Assembly (NCBI GenBank): GCA_022829145.1
Contig: CM040746.1
Location: forward strand, 26,782,832-26,846,831
Source of the DNA: Albula goreensis
Lineage: Eukaryota; Chordata; Actinopteri; Albuliformes; Albulidae
Direction of reading: 5' to 3'
Length of the DNA: 64,000 nt
Positions within the stretch are counted from its first letter, which is position 1; each line of letters begins with the position of its first letter. The notes below the pieces were generated by a model. The model had not been told where the DNA came from. It did no database searches and was given only the letters and a program-made list of their open reading frames with translations. The position numbers and the translations under genes were made by a program. Below are positions 1-14,000 of this stretch, in pieces.

Positions 1-1786
1 TAAATGTGTAAGTGCTCTCACCAGTGTCTGTGTGGTCATACAGAGACTCATGGCAGCTGTCAGACATCATTGATAAAGGAGGGAAGATGAGGAAAAACCA
101 AGAATGCAAGAGACAGAAGGAGAATCTATTGGAAAGGGTGTTGGAAGGAGGAGAGACTAGAACATGGGAGAAAGATGAAAAAGGTGGCAAGCAGGAGAAG
201 AGAACAGAACATGGGTATAAAGTAGCTAAAAGGTTGGCTGTATGAGATTGCAGGAGGCCAAAAGGGGAAGGTGGTGGATCGGTTTCTTATGACAGCACCA
301 CTCTGGTATGTGGTTGGTGAGATAGGGAAATACCAGTGCAGGATGTGGCAGACCTAGTTGTGTGGAAAAGTGCATTTATCATACATGTCCTACATGTAAA
401 GGAAATAAACCGTATATCATACAGAACAGGGTAAAGCACATTTAATCATGTCAAAGTGTTGCATGCTGATACGTTTCTTAAAACAATACATGTTATGTAG
501 ACTAATCCATATACACTATGCTCCCATTTTGTGTTTAAATACAGTATGACTTTGAGCATGTAGCCTACCCCAGGCCTATTTTTGACTTGGGTGACCTGAA
601 TTGGAGAGCCTGTTTTCTCAATCATGTCTGTTCATACAACTGCATAAGATGTGAATATTTTATGTTGAATACATTATGAACAAAACTGTAGATATTTAAA
701 CTGAAAGTGGTTTTTCATGCAGTCAGTTGCCCTCAGGCAGAGGGAATGGGATAGGCACAGCTACTCACGCGCTTACATGAATGAGAAGGAGAAGAGTTAA
801 ACAATCACTTGCTTTGTTGAAGCGGTCTTCCTTCTTCAAGTTTTTATTGTAGTCTGCTGCTTGTCACATTGGACTTGTGTGTTGGTTTGGGATTTGTTTG
901 TGTATGTAGACATACCCATTGAGCATTCACATTTGTTTTCATATTGGACTGTAGTGCATTTTTCAATGTAATGGTTTGTGACCACTTTGTGCATTTGATT
1001 TTATCACGGTCTTTCAAAGTACAGATATATTTATATATGATATATTTATATATATGTAATATGTTAATATATAATATGTTAAAGTTATCAACTTTCATTT
1101 GGCTGCTGATACAATCAAGTTGTACAGTTTTGCATTGTACTTATTGCATTGTACTAATTAATATCATTTTAATTATTCGTATGTCAATATTGCAGACAAA
1201 AAATATGCACTGTATGGAAGTGTGGATGAGGTTTTTGTTTTTGTTTTTTTATTTCTCATTCAAACAGTAAATATTTAAGACATTAGAAACTCTAATGGGC
1301 TCTCTATCCATTTAGTGACTTACATGAAGCACTTACCAGATGAAAATTATCCAAAATTGCCAGTAGTTCATCTGTGGTGTCTTACACCCCTTTGTTCAAG
1401 GAAAGGACCAAAAAAGGATGTGAGCATTATTAGTCACACCAATACCGAAGAGTTATAATAGGAAGTTGAGGTTGTGCAACCTGTTTGCATTTGGGTGTGT
1501 GTTTACATGTTTGGTTTTGTTTGTTCATGGAAGTTGCGTGTCATTATGTGCATTATGTAGTCACGCATTTCTGCTCCCCCCCATCCCTTTATTACTGAAG
1601 AGGAGACAGTTTCTTTGAATGTTTTCAGCTCTGTGACAAAGCATAGAAATTGTTGCAACTGTGTATGCAACTTCAGTTTCAAAGACACAAGTCCTGTCTA
1701 AGTTGAGATTAAAGGACAGTTTCCCTGGTGTTCCTAGTGTCCCTCTCCAGCTTATCCTTAGTTATCTCTGTCTGTGTTTCCTACAG
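1..1786 (+). other. ehd1: 3' part of ehd1 intron upstream of the first exon in the window
   Basis: No coding exon is recognisable here. The stretch is AT-rich, with a TATA-like low-complexity patch near 1022-1080, and it ends in a pyrimidine-rich acceptor just before 1787. The first exon visible downstream starts at about residue 136 of the EHD1 family protein, so the exon encoding the N-terminal helical region and P-loop must lie left of the window. Short open frames in this stretch have no family features. Confidence 0.7.
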
Positions 1787-4700
1787 GTTCATGTGTGCTC
1801 AGATGCCCAACCCAGTGCTGGAGAGCATCAGCATCATTGACACCCCCGGAATCCTTTCTGGAGAGAAGCAACGCATCAGCCGAGGTTTGAACCGTCTCTT
1901 CTCTTCCTGTATTCTCTTTTTGTCTTTCTTCTTTGTTCTTTCTTCAATCTCTTTCACCGCAAAATCTAATTTTTAAAAATGGAATAGTCTTGACCTTACT
2001 TTCAAAGTAAATGAAGACCTAGCAGTTTTGGATATGAGATAAAAGTTGTGCTGGCATTTAGTACCCCCCATTCCTGGCCATGTAAAAGGCATGGGTTAAA
2101 GGAATCTAAACAGAGACACTCAAGACTTGTTTTCTGCAGAGATTTCTGTTTTATGTCCTTGTAATTTCCTAAGATAAAGTAGCCTATGATATATTCACCT
2201 CATAACACATCCAGTTTTCTAGGAGCCTCAGATAGGAGCTGGAGTGGCAACAGAGGAAAAATTCAGTTTGCTGTGAAACCATGTTTAATAACAAAGCATA
2301 TTTTAGTTTTTTTCTTGGTGTGGCCCTCAGCTCACTTTTTGCCATCGACACGAAACTACTGCATTTGTCAGCAGGACAAGCTCACGTTTATGCTGTGCAT
2401 ACAAACACCCGAGTTATGTTTCATATTTCACAGTTCATTAGACTAGGTGCATATGCGTGTGCGTGTGTGCATGACTTTCCCATTGGGTATTTTGTTTGAG
2501 AACAACATGCGGTTGTCTCTGAATACCTGTGCTCAACTGCAGTCCTGGTTATCAAAATGGGTGTTTGAACATTGTTTGCTGCACAGGAGTCTGCCTGGCT
2601 CTGCATCTGTTGTAACAGAGAGTGGCATGTAGAGATAAACACACTGACAAAGAGAAGGCCACGCGGCCAGGAAGCAGACACTGCAGGGAGGAGGGGAGAG
2701 AGAGGGGGACAGGCATTATCAGTGAGAGGGAGGAGGGGCGGAAAGAAGAGAGAAAAACAAAAACAGGCAGGGAGAGACAGAAAGAGAGCACTGCGAGAAA
2801 GAATGCAAACCAAGCGATGCTTTCATTTCTTTAAAGTCCACACAAACTTGTTTTGACATGCTTGCACATTTACTGTATGGCATTACAGTTCTTACCTACT
2901 GGCTTTCGAGTTTTGTCCTTGTTGCAAAATGAGGCTTGGAAGTGACATGCCCTGAGATGTGAGTTAATGTCATGTAGTTCCTGCAAATGTATTTATCACA
3001 GAATGGGACACAACAGCAATCATGACCAAATTGTGCTTTGTGTTCCCTATTACTCATACAAGTATGCCAGTGTGATGTTGTTGGTTCATATGACCTATTT
3101 GGTGGGCAGCTGCAAGTATCTTTATTAAAATATATTAAATGTTTTTATAGCCCATGAATAATGTGGAACTACCATTGAACAATAGAAAGGTTTCTTAATG
3201 TAAAACATTTGTCTAGACTTTTTCTTGATACATCTGATTTTGGGATATATTTGTTATTGGATCTCAATTGAAGATACCTTTGAATGCCTCATTCCTACTG
3301 TTTACACAGTTTTCTGCCATTGTTGTATTCTGTTGCATAAACAGATGGCAATTCATACTGATGGCATACATGAAAGCAGAATTATTTGATAGAAGAGTGT
3401 TGTTTAAGTAGTTGCTTTGGTCTGTGTGCTCGTGTCTTCATGTAGCTTATCTCTGTTTCTGTGGTTGGACATGTATAATTGAACATGTATAAAGGATTTA
3501 GTGAGCAAGTTTTACAGTCTTAAATTGTGCTTGTAAATGTGACCTTTTACCCTTTTCTGTGAGCGTAGAGAGTGTAGAGGGAGTGATAATGTTGTGAGAG
3601 ATGTGAAATGATGGAAAGAAGAACTGAATAATAGAGAAAAAACTGCATAGAAAAATGTCAGGAGGAAGTGTTTAAAGATGGGGGGAAAAAAAACACTGAA
3701 TAAGAAGTTTTTCTCCAGTTCTATTAAGCCCTCCCCTCACTGTCAGTTGGTTAATGTGATGAAGAAACTTGATACTTGTGTGCCCTGTATGTCACCAACA
3801 GCAGAACACAGCACAGGCTTTACTGTACCACTTTTGAAAGGCTTGAGCTGGACTGGAAATGACTAGCTGGGCCACAGTAGTGCACTGACTTTATCTGAAC
3901 ACACATCAGTGTCTTCACAGTTCTGACTGCGAGCTTACTGATGGTGGACATGCTGTATCTTGAGGAGCCTACATTCAGAATCAAATTCTTTTAAGATCTT
4001 TATTGATACTTACTGTAATTCTTTGGTTTTATCATTATTTTTCATGGTGCTGATCATGGTTTTTAGTGCATTGGTGATACTCACCCAAAAAAAATTACAC
4101 TGCAACAAAAACTGAAAAAATATGTATTTCCATCAGTTTTTAGTTTGGCAGTTTTTGATAAGGCACTTGGTCAGAGCAAAATATTTTAAAATTTTGAAGG
4201 GTTAAGTCATCTTTTGTTTGAAGACTGAGGCATTAACCTGAAATTAGTGGAGGTATCACTTTGTTATGGGTGGAAGTATCACTTAAATGTGTTTCTAAGA
4301 AGAGCAAAGTCAGAGGAAGTCACAACCTTAAATCTTTATGATCACAACCTTAAACCATTATGAAGTCAAAGAATCATGTGTCATCACTAATAAAATCCAT
4401 GAGGAAAGTGATACAATTAGGATTAAGTTATCTCTTGAGTAGGTGCAGTACTCATGAAAGTTCAGCTGGCATTGGGAGCATCGATGCTAAAGATGATGGA
4501 CACACTGTAGTTATGCTTTATAAACCATGCTGGAAAAACTGAGCTGCTGCAGCTGAGTTAAAAACCAAAAATAGTCATTTCCGTTATTAAATGCATTATT
4601 GTGGATTTGACTGCTTGAAAATGAAATTGCTAGTCAGTAAGTTATTCTTGCAGGATGTGGTGGTGATCTTCCCATTTCTCACTTTTATGCCTGATAACCT

Positions 4701-4988
4701 CAGACCTGTTTCTTGGCCCTAACAGAAGCTTAGGGGAAAGTCATGCTAGAGTCAATTTGATGGAAAGTATGTCAGCAGTAGTTTGCACTGGCTGAGCTGC
4801 TCTCTTGGTCCTTCTAGCATACACATAAAAGCTCATAGTCACTCACACACACAGGAAGTCCTCATCAAAGTCAGCTTTGGGTCACATCGTTATGCTTCCC
4901 CATTGTCCCTCTGTGGTATGGCTTATGTCCAAAACGCACAGTGTCACACTCTAGCACCAGGGATACTTTATGCGCACACACACACATA

Positions 4989-5058
<70 letters not shown>

Positions 5059-8000
5059 CAGACCTGCTTACGTGGCCATTTAGGCAGCTCTCTCACAGGA
5101 CCCAGTCCTTTTGTTCCTTCCTTTGAACCCGTCACTCTATTTGTATGTATTTATTTATTTAATTTTTTTTTGCTCTTCATAGAAGGCTCCAGAATCTTGC
5201 TACTTGAAATCTTGAAAGTGCATAGATAACATTCCTTTGCCCTGAGTACATAATGGGATGTTAGATGGGGAATATCCTTGGAGGGATTTCTATGTTGCTC
5301 CACAAAACAGTCATACTTCACAGATAAAGCTTAGTAGCTACCCAGCTAGGTATATCTGATTCAGCAACCTCAGGATTCAAGCTTTAATTTCTCTGTCTTA
5401 ACAGAACATGCATGGTTCTATGTTCCAGATAACTGATAAATCAAAACAGGCCTTTCTTTACCTAGACGCAATAAACACTGATGTTGAAAGCAGTGTCCTC
5501 TACAAACATGCTTCTCAACTGCAGCTCCTCCTCATTCACTGTCATTTTGTCCTCAAAATGCAAATCTATGGATCACATGTTAAATGAGTTATGTATTACT
5601 CAAGCAGAAGCAGCGGTTTTTTACTGATTGCTGTATCTCTGTCTGGGGTGTTGGATGTCACTGCCTTGCAGACGATGAGAAATTCCACTACATGGGCTTA
5701 ACCTAGCAATTATGTGGCTGCCTGTTATGTTTCAAGAACCTCTGAATGGAAAAGCTTTGAATGCTGAAGAACCTTTTTTTTTTTTTTTTTTTTTTGATAT
5801 TACAGTGGTTATCATGACTGACTCCCAGCTCTTGGTTGGGGAGGGCGTGTGATCACAGTGTTTCCACAGTAGCCATAAATTAGACATCTTGGCCAGTGGC
5901 ACCGCTGAATTTTAAACATTAACCATCACCCACAAACATTCATGGTCTCAGATTCTCCATTCTCATTGATGAACACAGATAAACACTAGGGATGTGCATT
6001 TTGGTGATATTGACAGCTCGAGCACTCGACAGAGAAAGTGAGCAAGTACTCGAGTATTCGTACTGGGGTGGGGGTGGGGGGTATGTCATAACTTTCACAA
6101 AGTGTTTCAACACATCACTGAGCGTTTTCGAAGCCATTGCTAGCTATATAGGTAGTTCTACAGCTTTTGCCTAGAAGATGCTCCTGCTCCACAGTCTCTT
6201 AAATGATTGTCGTCTGTACAGTCTTAGTTGGCTGTAAGTTCCTGCTCCCAATGCCACTGTAACCAATCACAAAATTTTAAATGTAGTTTTTTTTAAATGA
6301 AGATACGGCTCCATTTCTAGATGGATTTATGTTGTGTGTTTTGGTACAGGACTTTAATCGGTGAAAAATGTATTTCACAAAGTTGCAAGATTAAAAAAAA
6401 TGTATATATACATATATATTCGATAACCGTTCGTCCATGCATTTGTGTTGTCATGATCGATCATTGCTGTCACTTGCGAGAACTCGATACTTGTGCCCCT
6501 CCCTAATGCACACTCAGATGTGCCCTCGGAGGTTAAACAGTGGCTTTAAAAATGTGCACATTCCAAATATTTTGTAATTGCAGTCAGTACCCATTGTGAT
6601 GTGGATCTGAAATATTCATCACTTGAATGATTTCCTCTGCGGTTCCTCTTTTGCATCCTCCAGTGCAGGCTAAGTCTGGGTGTAGTGTTTTGAAGTGTCA
6701 TTGTGGGAAGGAGACTTTTCCTGTAGGAAGCGCACACAATTGAGTGACCTTTACCTACACAAGTATTGAATCTTTTTGTGTGATAAAGATAGGGCTTTGC
6801 TTTTGTGTGTGTGTCTGTGTGTGTGTGCTGGATAGTCACTACTGATTGGTTTGTTTTTTATTATTTATTGAGTGATGAAGCTAATTTTGATCTATATTGG
6901 TCAGTTTGAATTGTGGACAGTAAAAAAAAAAAAAACCACTGGAAGTGCTCTATAGGCTTTTATATGTACAATGTCATGGAATTTGAATTGTATGCAATGA
7001 ATGGAGTTTTGAATTATATGCAGTTTTTTCTTAGCACATTGCACAATTCCCACCTCTTAGGTAACGAGAAATACATTGTGTCCAAGCTTTTGTATTCGTT
7101 TATTTGTTCTATTCCTATGCACTGTAGTATTGCTCCCACAATAACAAACAGCTGTTTAAAAAATTGCTCTGGTCCCAAACATTCAGGAGGCATCTGATCA
7201 CTCCAAAAGATCCATGTTTCCTGAAAAAGAACAGCCTAAACAAACCTTTTTTTTTTTTTTTTGGCTGTTGTTTCAGTCAAGCCTGTAGTCAGTATGATAC
7301 CCAAGGTATGTGTAACAGTGCAGTATGTGCAGCACAAAATGCACTCTGCAACATAGTTGCTTAACAGCTCTGCACGGAAAAGGCAGACTGTCAGTGAAGG
7401 CCAAGAGATTCATGCTGCAAGCACCAGAATCAAGGCAGTTCAGCTGTCATATACCTGAAATCTGAGTCACAGCATTCAAAAGGAAGTAGAAGGTAGTGCA
7501 AACTGAATCCTCTGTGGCAGTGGAAAGATCAACCAGATTCTGAATGGTAAGTGATTACAGCATCAGTATACCTTGTTAGATTTGGCTGATTTGTCTAAAT
7601 TGATCCATACAGCTTACTGAAAGTACTGTTTTCAGTAACCTTGGCTATCTTGTCTTTATTCAAAATAATCTCAATCATATGTCTACATATTGTGCAAAGC
7701 TTGTTTCTTGTCCATTTAGCAATGTGACAACCGGACTCTATAGTTCACACATGCTTGACAAATTCAGTGTTGTCACTTATGATAGCCTCTGCAGTCTTGT
7801 ACATCTGCTTGCTGTCTTCCTCTCTAGACATTACCCTTTGTCTAATCATAAAAGTATTTCCATTATTTTACTGATGAAAAGTGTGAAAGTGTATTCATGT
7901 TGGCCTTTTTTTGCATCTGATTTCCAAGTTGATATGGCATGATCAGAATGTTACCTCCTAGTTTATTCTCCATTGGTTGAGCAGTATTTTACCTTATTTT

Positions 8001-11000
8001 CTGACATGGAATAAGTTACAGAACACAAATCTATTGTTGGTTCTTTAGATTGTGTTCCCCTCCCTGTCCCCACCTGAAACAATCTTTGTAATATTTTATT
8101 TCTGTCAGTTTTTGGTAGTATAGATTTACTCCAGTTATTATATTATAGTAAATATAAATGGTTTGTTGTCAACTGCTGTCATGAGGACGCTTCAAGCTAC
8201 CACAAATATAAAATGTAGCACTGCTTTGCAGTGAGTAGCTAACATTAAAAGATAATCAGTGTCCTACCAAACTTTGTGTTCTGCTGTAGTCCCTCTTTAA
8301 GTTGTATAAAGAGACTAAATACAATGTTTTATTTTGTTAAACTGAGTAATGTAATTGCAGGAGTGGGACTTCGTTACTACCTTCTACGATTATATGGTCC
8401 CACATCTTCAAACAGTTGAGCTTCTCTGTTTTAGCATTGTCCCTACTTGTATGATATGAATTTGCTAATCTCTTTTTGCAGGGGTATGTCTCTTAAACCA
8501 CAGCTGCTCCATCTGGCAGAAGTCTGTCATGCATGCTGTCACGCTCACTAAAGCAATGCTAATTAAGACACTACTCAGGGCGACAGAAACTATAAATGAA
8601 CACATCCTAAACCAAAATACCAGACAGCAGTCCTCACTCTAGCTCCACCAACGGATGCACACATGTATGAAGAACCACAAACACAGACAATTTCTGTGTC
8701 CTTCAGAAGTTCACATGGGGAGATCACAGAATGTCTGTGGGGAGATTTCCATTTTGAAAACACTGAAAGGAAGGAAGAGGGGAGGAGAGGGTGAGGGTGA
8801 GGGTGTCAGCGGAAAAACAGAAATACCTTCCATGCACCCCACAGAGGCCTCGTTTAGAGGACTGGAGCGGAATCAAGCTTCACCCGGCCGGCTATAAAAT
8901 TTTCAATATTTCTGTAATTAAGACGATCTTTCAGTAATCAAGTCTGTCACCCAAATATAAAAATTCTGCAGTTTGATAACATTTTTATTTTGTTGTCATG
9001 CTTTAAAATTTTTTAAAAGTTGAGGGTAAATGAGAGATTTGTTGTCATTGGATGTAGTGTGAATTGAGTTATTGATGCTCTCCTCCCACTCAGGACCTGT
9101 GTGAGAGGCCACAGGGTGGAGGCATAAATATCGTAAGAGTCAGAATGTTGAAATATCAGATATCAAGAACAAATGATGCACAACAAGTTCACAATCAGCC
9201 TCTTATTCATTTTTTCTTGTAATGAATCTTATTCATGTAGGTGTCAGTAGAATTGAAAAGCATTTTTTGAGCTAAGTTAGAATTTGAGACATAGCCAAAG
9301 CTTAATGCACAGCCATATGGAAAGCAGTAGTTTTGGTATTGTACTTTCACAGATTGAGCTAGTTTGGGATGCTGCAGTCATTTTGAAACTTTGAGGAATG
9401 TACACCAGTTATGTATGTAGATACACAACTGGTGTACATTTTAGAGGGATGTGACCATGTTTTTTGGGTTATATTGGAGGAGGGCAAATGTTTTGAATCA
9501 GACACTCAGTGAATAGCAGAGAGTAAGGCATGAGCAGCAACACGGCTATTGCTGCGTGTATACACAGCTGTAGAGACATGAGGGCAGTTACTCATGAAGT
9601 TTGTGGTGTGGTCTAAACAGTCTTTATTGTCAGTTTCAGTTCTGTTTTCTTTTTGCCTCATAAAGCACTGAACTCATTGGCAGCACTGAAATGGCATTAT
9701 GGTCTCTGACAGGTTAACAGTTTGTTAACCCAGCAACTTCCTCAAATGTCAGGAAACCTCTTGTAGATATTTATGATCCTCTTCTGCTCATTTAGTGTAG
9801 ATGCAGGTGTAAATTCTTAAATTAAATTATGAATTGAATGGTCCAACATATATCTGCAGTACTTATGGTTATGTTCTAAACAATCTGTAGTTAAGATGTG
9901 GATGTTACCAGTATGTCTCTGTTTTCCAGAAACCGTTTAAGAAGATTATGTGGAACCCAAAGAGTGCCTTTTACCTCTTAGTACTGAGTTATGCAAAACT
10001 TGCAACCCCCTGACCTCCTCTGGAACTTACCTTGTTTTTGCCCCCCATGTCATGACCAGTCAAATCTCCAGTGCTGACTGCTGTGTTGAGACTAATGGAG
10101 AGCAGGAGAGAAAAGTGAGAGAGGAGGGCTGAAGAGCGCATGAGAGAGAGAGACGTCTGTTTGCAGGAGCAGGGTGATTTATACTCCTGAGGTTTTTCCT
10201 GTTTGGCGCTGAGGGCCGAATATGTCAGCTCTGCAGCCAGTTGTTGGCAGCCTCATCACCAAGGGACACCGTCTGTATAGCAGAGAGAGGGGAAGAGAGA
10301 GAGAAAAGCAGAGAAAGGAAAAAACAGACAGGGAAGGAGGGAGAGAGACTTTGCATGCGTGTGTAGTCGAATGCCTAAATTTTGTGTTGTATTGTACCTC
10401 TAATTATGACTGTCATGGTAGCCTGTACCTCATACAATCTGTACATTTTATACTGACATGCTGAACTATTTAACACTTAGTCAGCCAATTATGGTGTCAT
10501 TTTTTTATCACCTTGTTTTTTAAAATGTATAATCCTTGAAGAGCTTGGATTTTTTAATGATGCCTACTCACAGTTAGTTCTTTTCAGTCAATAATCCATG
10601 GTTGAAAGCATAATGTTTAGGATTATTTGATGTTTATTGGCTCACTGTGTAGCTAGAATTTGCCATGATAGCCAGTGCATTTTTTTTTTCCAAAGTATGA
10701 AATTTGCTTTGCTTACGTTCTGTAAAGTACATTTGCTTGCCTTCTGCCAAATACAGGTAGTTTTACACAAATAGAGTTAGTAACATTTTTTAAAACAGTT
10801 ACTGCAAAGTATTTAAATATGTTTTCAGAATAGCTGGTTATGTTCATAAACCCTTCCCAATGCTAAATCTCTTCCAATTCAGAGGGTCACACTCCAGCAT
10901 TCAAGTCCTCTTATATAGGTTGAGCCAGTCACCTCTTTGTTTCACTTTGAGACCTAAGAGCTGAGCAGCATAGCTACTGTTATGGAGTCATAGTTACATA

Positions 11001-14000
11001 GAGAAGCAGTTCCAAGTTGTCCTAAGAGTGTAAAACACTTACTGTTGAGCTGTGAGGTGGGGACCTCACCTGCCACCTGAAGCCAACAGAGTGATGCCAT
11101 TACCAGTTATGTCAGCCAGCTTGTTTGGCACCCAGCCATAGCTGGTGGTGGCATGATTTGAGAGCATTGTTTTTAAGTTCTGAACTCTGAAGTTTCAGAA
11201 CGCAAATTTCCTTGGGGACCTGTCAAACCTACTTTGTAAAAAGTTCAAATCCTTGACAGGCCCTGCTCTGTCAGGGTCATTTCATGCAGCTCTCATTTGG
11301 GACACTGAGCTGTCCCCACGTCAGCAGATTGAATCCTGTAGGTTTCACAAGCCACAAAAACACAAACTTGGAAAGTTTATTGAGCTATTTTCTGGACTGT
11401 ATATTAACGTGATTTCCTCACATTAGAAATCCCTTAGAAATCCCCAGGATGTAATTTGTATTTTATTTAGTATTTGTTGGTTAAATCAACATCTTAGAAC
11501 TTCTCTTTCCTAACAGCTAGCTAGCTTGTTATTATTAGGTTGAACATGAGTAGTTCGCTACTAGCATGGCAGTGAAATCCTTGGTGAATTTTATGAATTG
11601 AATAAATTAAAAACATTAATGAAATTTATGAATTGAATGAATAACTTTTTTAAAAAATCATAGTAGCACCCGAAAGTTTGTGAAACGCTTTTAGTATTGT
11701 CTACATTTCTCACAGGATGATTCAACATTAAACATCCTTCTGTGCAATGGTATGTTAACCCTTACATTCACTAACTGTTATCCCCTCCTTGACCAGTCAT
11801 TATTTCAATTAGCCTATTTCCTATAGTTTTTTTGTGTGTGGGATCTGCTTTTAGAAGTTTTAATGCATTCTTCCTTACAGCTTACTTGCTTGAAGTCTGT
11901 GACATTTGAGGGTGTCCTTGCATGAACAACCACAAAATTTGAACAAAGTTTTGGTCCTGACATTTTAAGAATAGTAGCCTGTCTACCATGTGGTTCTATT
12001 GTTGGAAGACAAGGCGTAGTATTTGCCAAAATTAATTTTGTCTCACCTATTCAGAAAACATTCTTTCTGTGGTGATGTGGAGCCCGTGGTAGCAAGTGTG
12101 CCATGGCTTGGGGCTCCTTTGTTGCCTCTGGGCTGAACAGCTTGCCATTAGAACATGAATTTGGCATTATTACAAAAAAAAATTCTAGAACAAGAGGACA
12201 GTAATATGTCATCCATCTTTGAGCTGAATCTGGGAAAAGAAAAAAAAAGGTCATGCAGTCTGACATCTATCCTATGTATTCAAGCAGGTTGACAGTAGAA
12301 TACCTTAAGAATAATATTTATGTTTGGTATTGTCCAAAGTGTTGAGACCTAAACACTAAATATCATGGCTGGACCTTAACGGAGCTGTTTGAGAAGCAGG
12401 TACAAGCTTTAAGTACAAGCTATGTCTTAGCTGGCCATTGCTGGAGGACTACATTGGCATGTCAACAATTAGCCCAGTCTATCAGAGGAAAGGTCAGGAT
12501 TAAACTGGCTAGGTCTGTTAGTCTTATTGCTGTACAGCTGCCACTCCTGGGCAGCCAGGCACCTGCAAACCACCTACCTCTGAGTCAGCAGGAAAGGGTT
12601 ACTGTATGAGGCTAAACAGATCAGCTGTGTTCAGGTGAGATAAAGGGGAAAAATCCAGAAAAGACCATTAAACTAAATAAACAATAACTTTCTTTCCATG
12701 TAGTTCATTTCCTCAGACAAATTAAACAATGTGTTTAGATTTCTGTAAAGCTGCATGGTCCAATTTTTTTTTATTCACCCGGTAATCATTTGATCATCAC
12801 CTGGTTAGCTGATACTATCAAGTTCAATTTATTTAATGAAACAATTGTTAAAAAGAAGTGGGAGGCGACTTTTTCCCAAGTAGCGAGCAGTACCCAAGGA
12901 ATTTAAACTATCCCCATCCTGAGGGCATCCACATACAAACACAAAAGTCAAAAGCTGGCTGTGCAGTTGTACCACACTAATCAGTGCTGCATGAAAAGTG
13001 CCACTATTTCACTGGAAATATAGTGAATTAAATACTCTAATGGTGTTTGAAGCTGATATCTTTGAGGAGCTGCATTTTTTTTAAACCCATGAAAATGACT
13101 TGGATATCTTTACTCTGTACAGTCTTATGCAAACCATACTTTTCACATATCTGTTGGAATGTGCCAAACTTCACTGTCAATTTTCACATGGTTCCTGGCT
13201 GTAGAGCAAACACAAAATATCTATTATATATCTAATTTGCTAGTGTACAGTACCTAAATATGACATTTTAACTGGGCTGTGCTTAAAGGCGCAAGCCTAT
13301 TGTTTACAAAAATGAAAAACATATCTCAGTTTAAAAAAACTGCACAGTATATGTCAAGAACAGTGAGTCTGCCAAGTCAAGGGATCAAAATTATTTACGT
13401 TGGAAAATTGACATTTCTCTGTTCCTTTCCGTAGTATTTTATGTGTGGTGATTATTAAACATGAATGTGTGGTGTTATGGAATTTAATCAAGTCCTTCTT
13501 CACCCTCCCCCAGGGTATGATTTTGCAGCGGTGCTGGAGTGGTTTGCTGAGAGGGTAGACCGTATCATACTGCTCTTTGACGCTCACAAGCTGGACATCT
13601 CAGATGAATTCTCTGAGGTCATCCGGGCCCTCAAGAATCATGAGGATAAGATGCGCGTGGTGCTGAACAAGGCTGACCAGATCGGCACCCAGCAGCTGAT
13701 GAGAGTGTACGGTGCCCTCATGTGGTCCCTGGGGAAAATCATCAACACGCCTGAGGTGGTGAGGGTCTACATTGGCTCCTTCTGGGCTCAGCCACTCCTG
13801 GTGCCAGACAACCGCAAGCTGTTTGAGGCAGAGGAGCAGGACCTGTTCCGGGACATTCAGGGCCTGCCCCGGAATGCAGCTCTGCGCAAGCTAAATGACC
13901 TCATCAAACGAGCCCGACTTGCCAAGGTGAGACCTGGGGGGAGATGGGAGCATAGCCCTTTCCACAAGATAATGTCCCACGTCATTTCAATGTCTGCTGT

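Larger units (their letters stand above)
1885..13513 (+). other. ehd1: Large ehd1 intron (11.6 kb)
   Basis: It separates the 98-bp exon encoding the G3 motif from the 413-bp exon encoding the G4 motif. I see no additional coding exon on either strand. It holds a purine-rich tract (about 2640-2800), a CA microsatellite (4974-5060), T-runs (5774-5795 and about 7249-7262), a hAT-like element (5987-6505), a GA-rich tract (about 10140-10350), a hairpin (9397-9440) and a Tc1 relic (about 11659-12262). The smaller downstream introns of 507 and 130 bp look plain. Confidence 0.75.

Noticed and set aside
2421-2856. Overlapping frames on both strands in the ehd1 intron
   Set aside because: Purine-rich low-complexity DNA; no splice signals or domains.
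4783-5229. Open frames across the CA repeat encoding His/Thr or Cys/Val runs
   Set aside because: Direct translation of a microsatellite, with no splice context or family motif.
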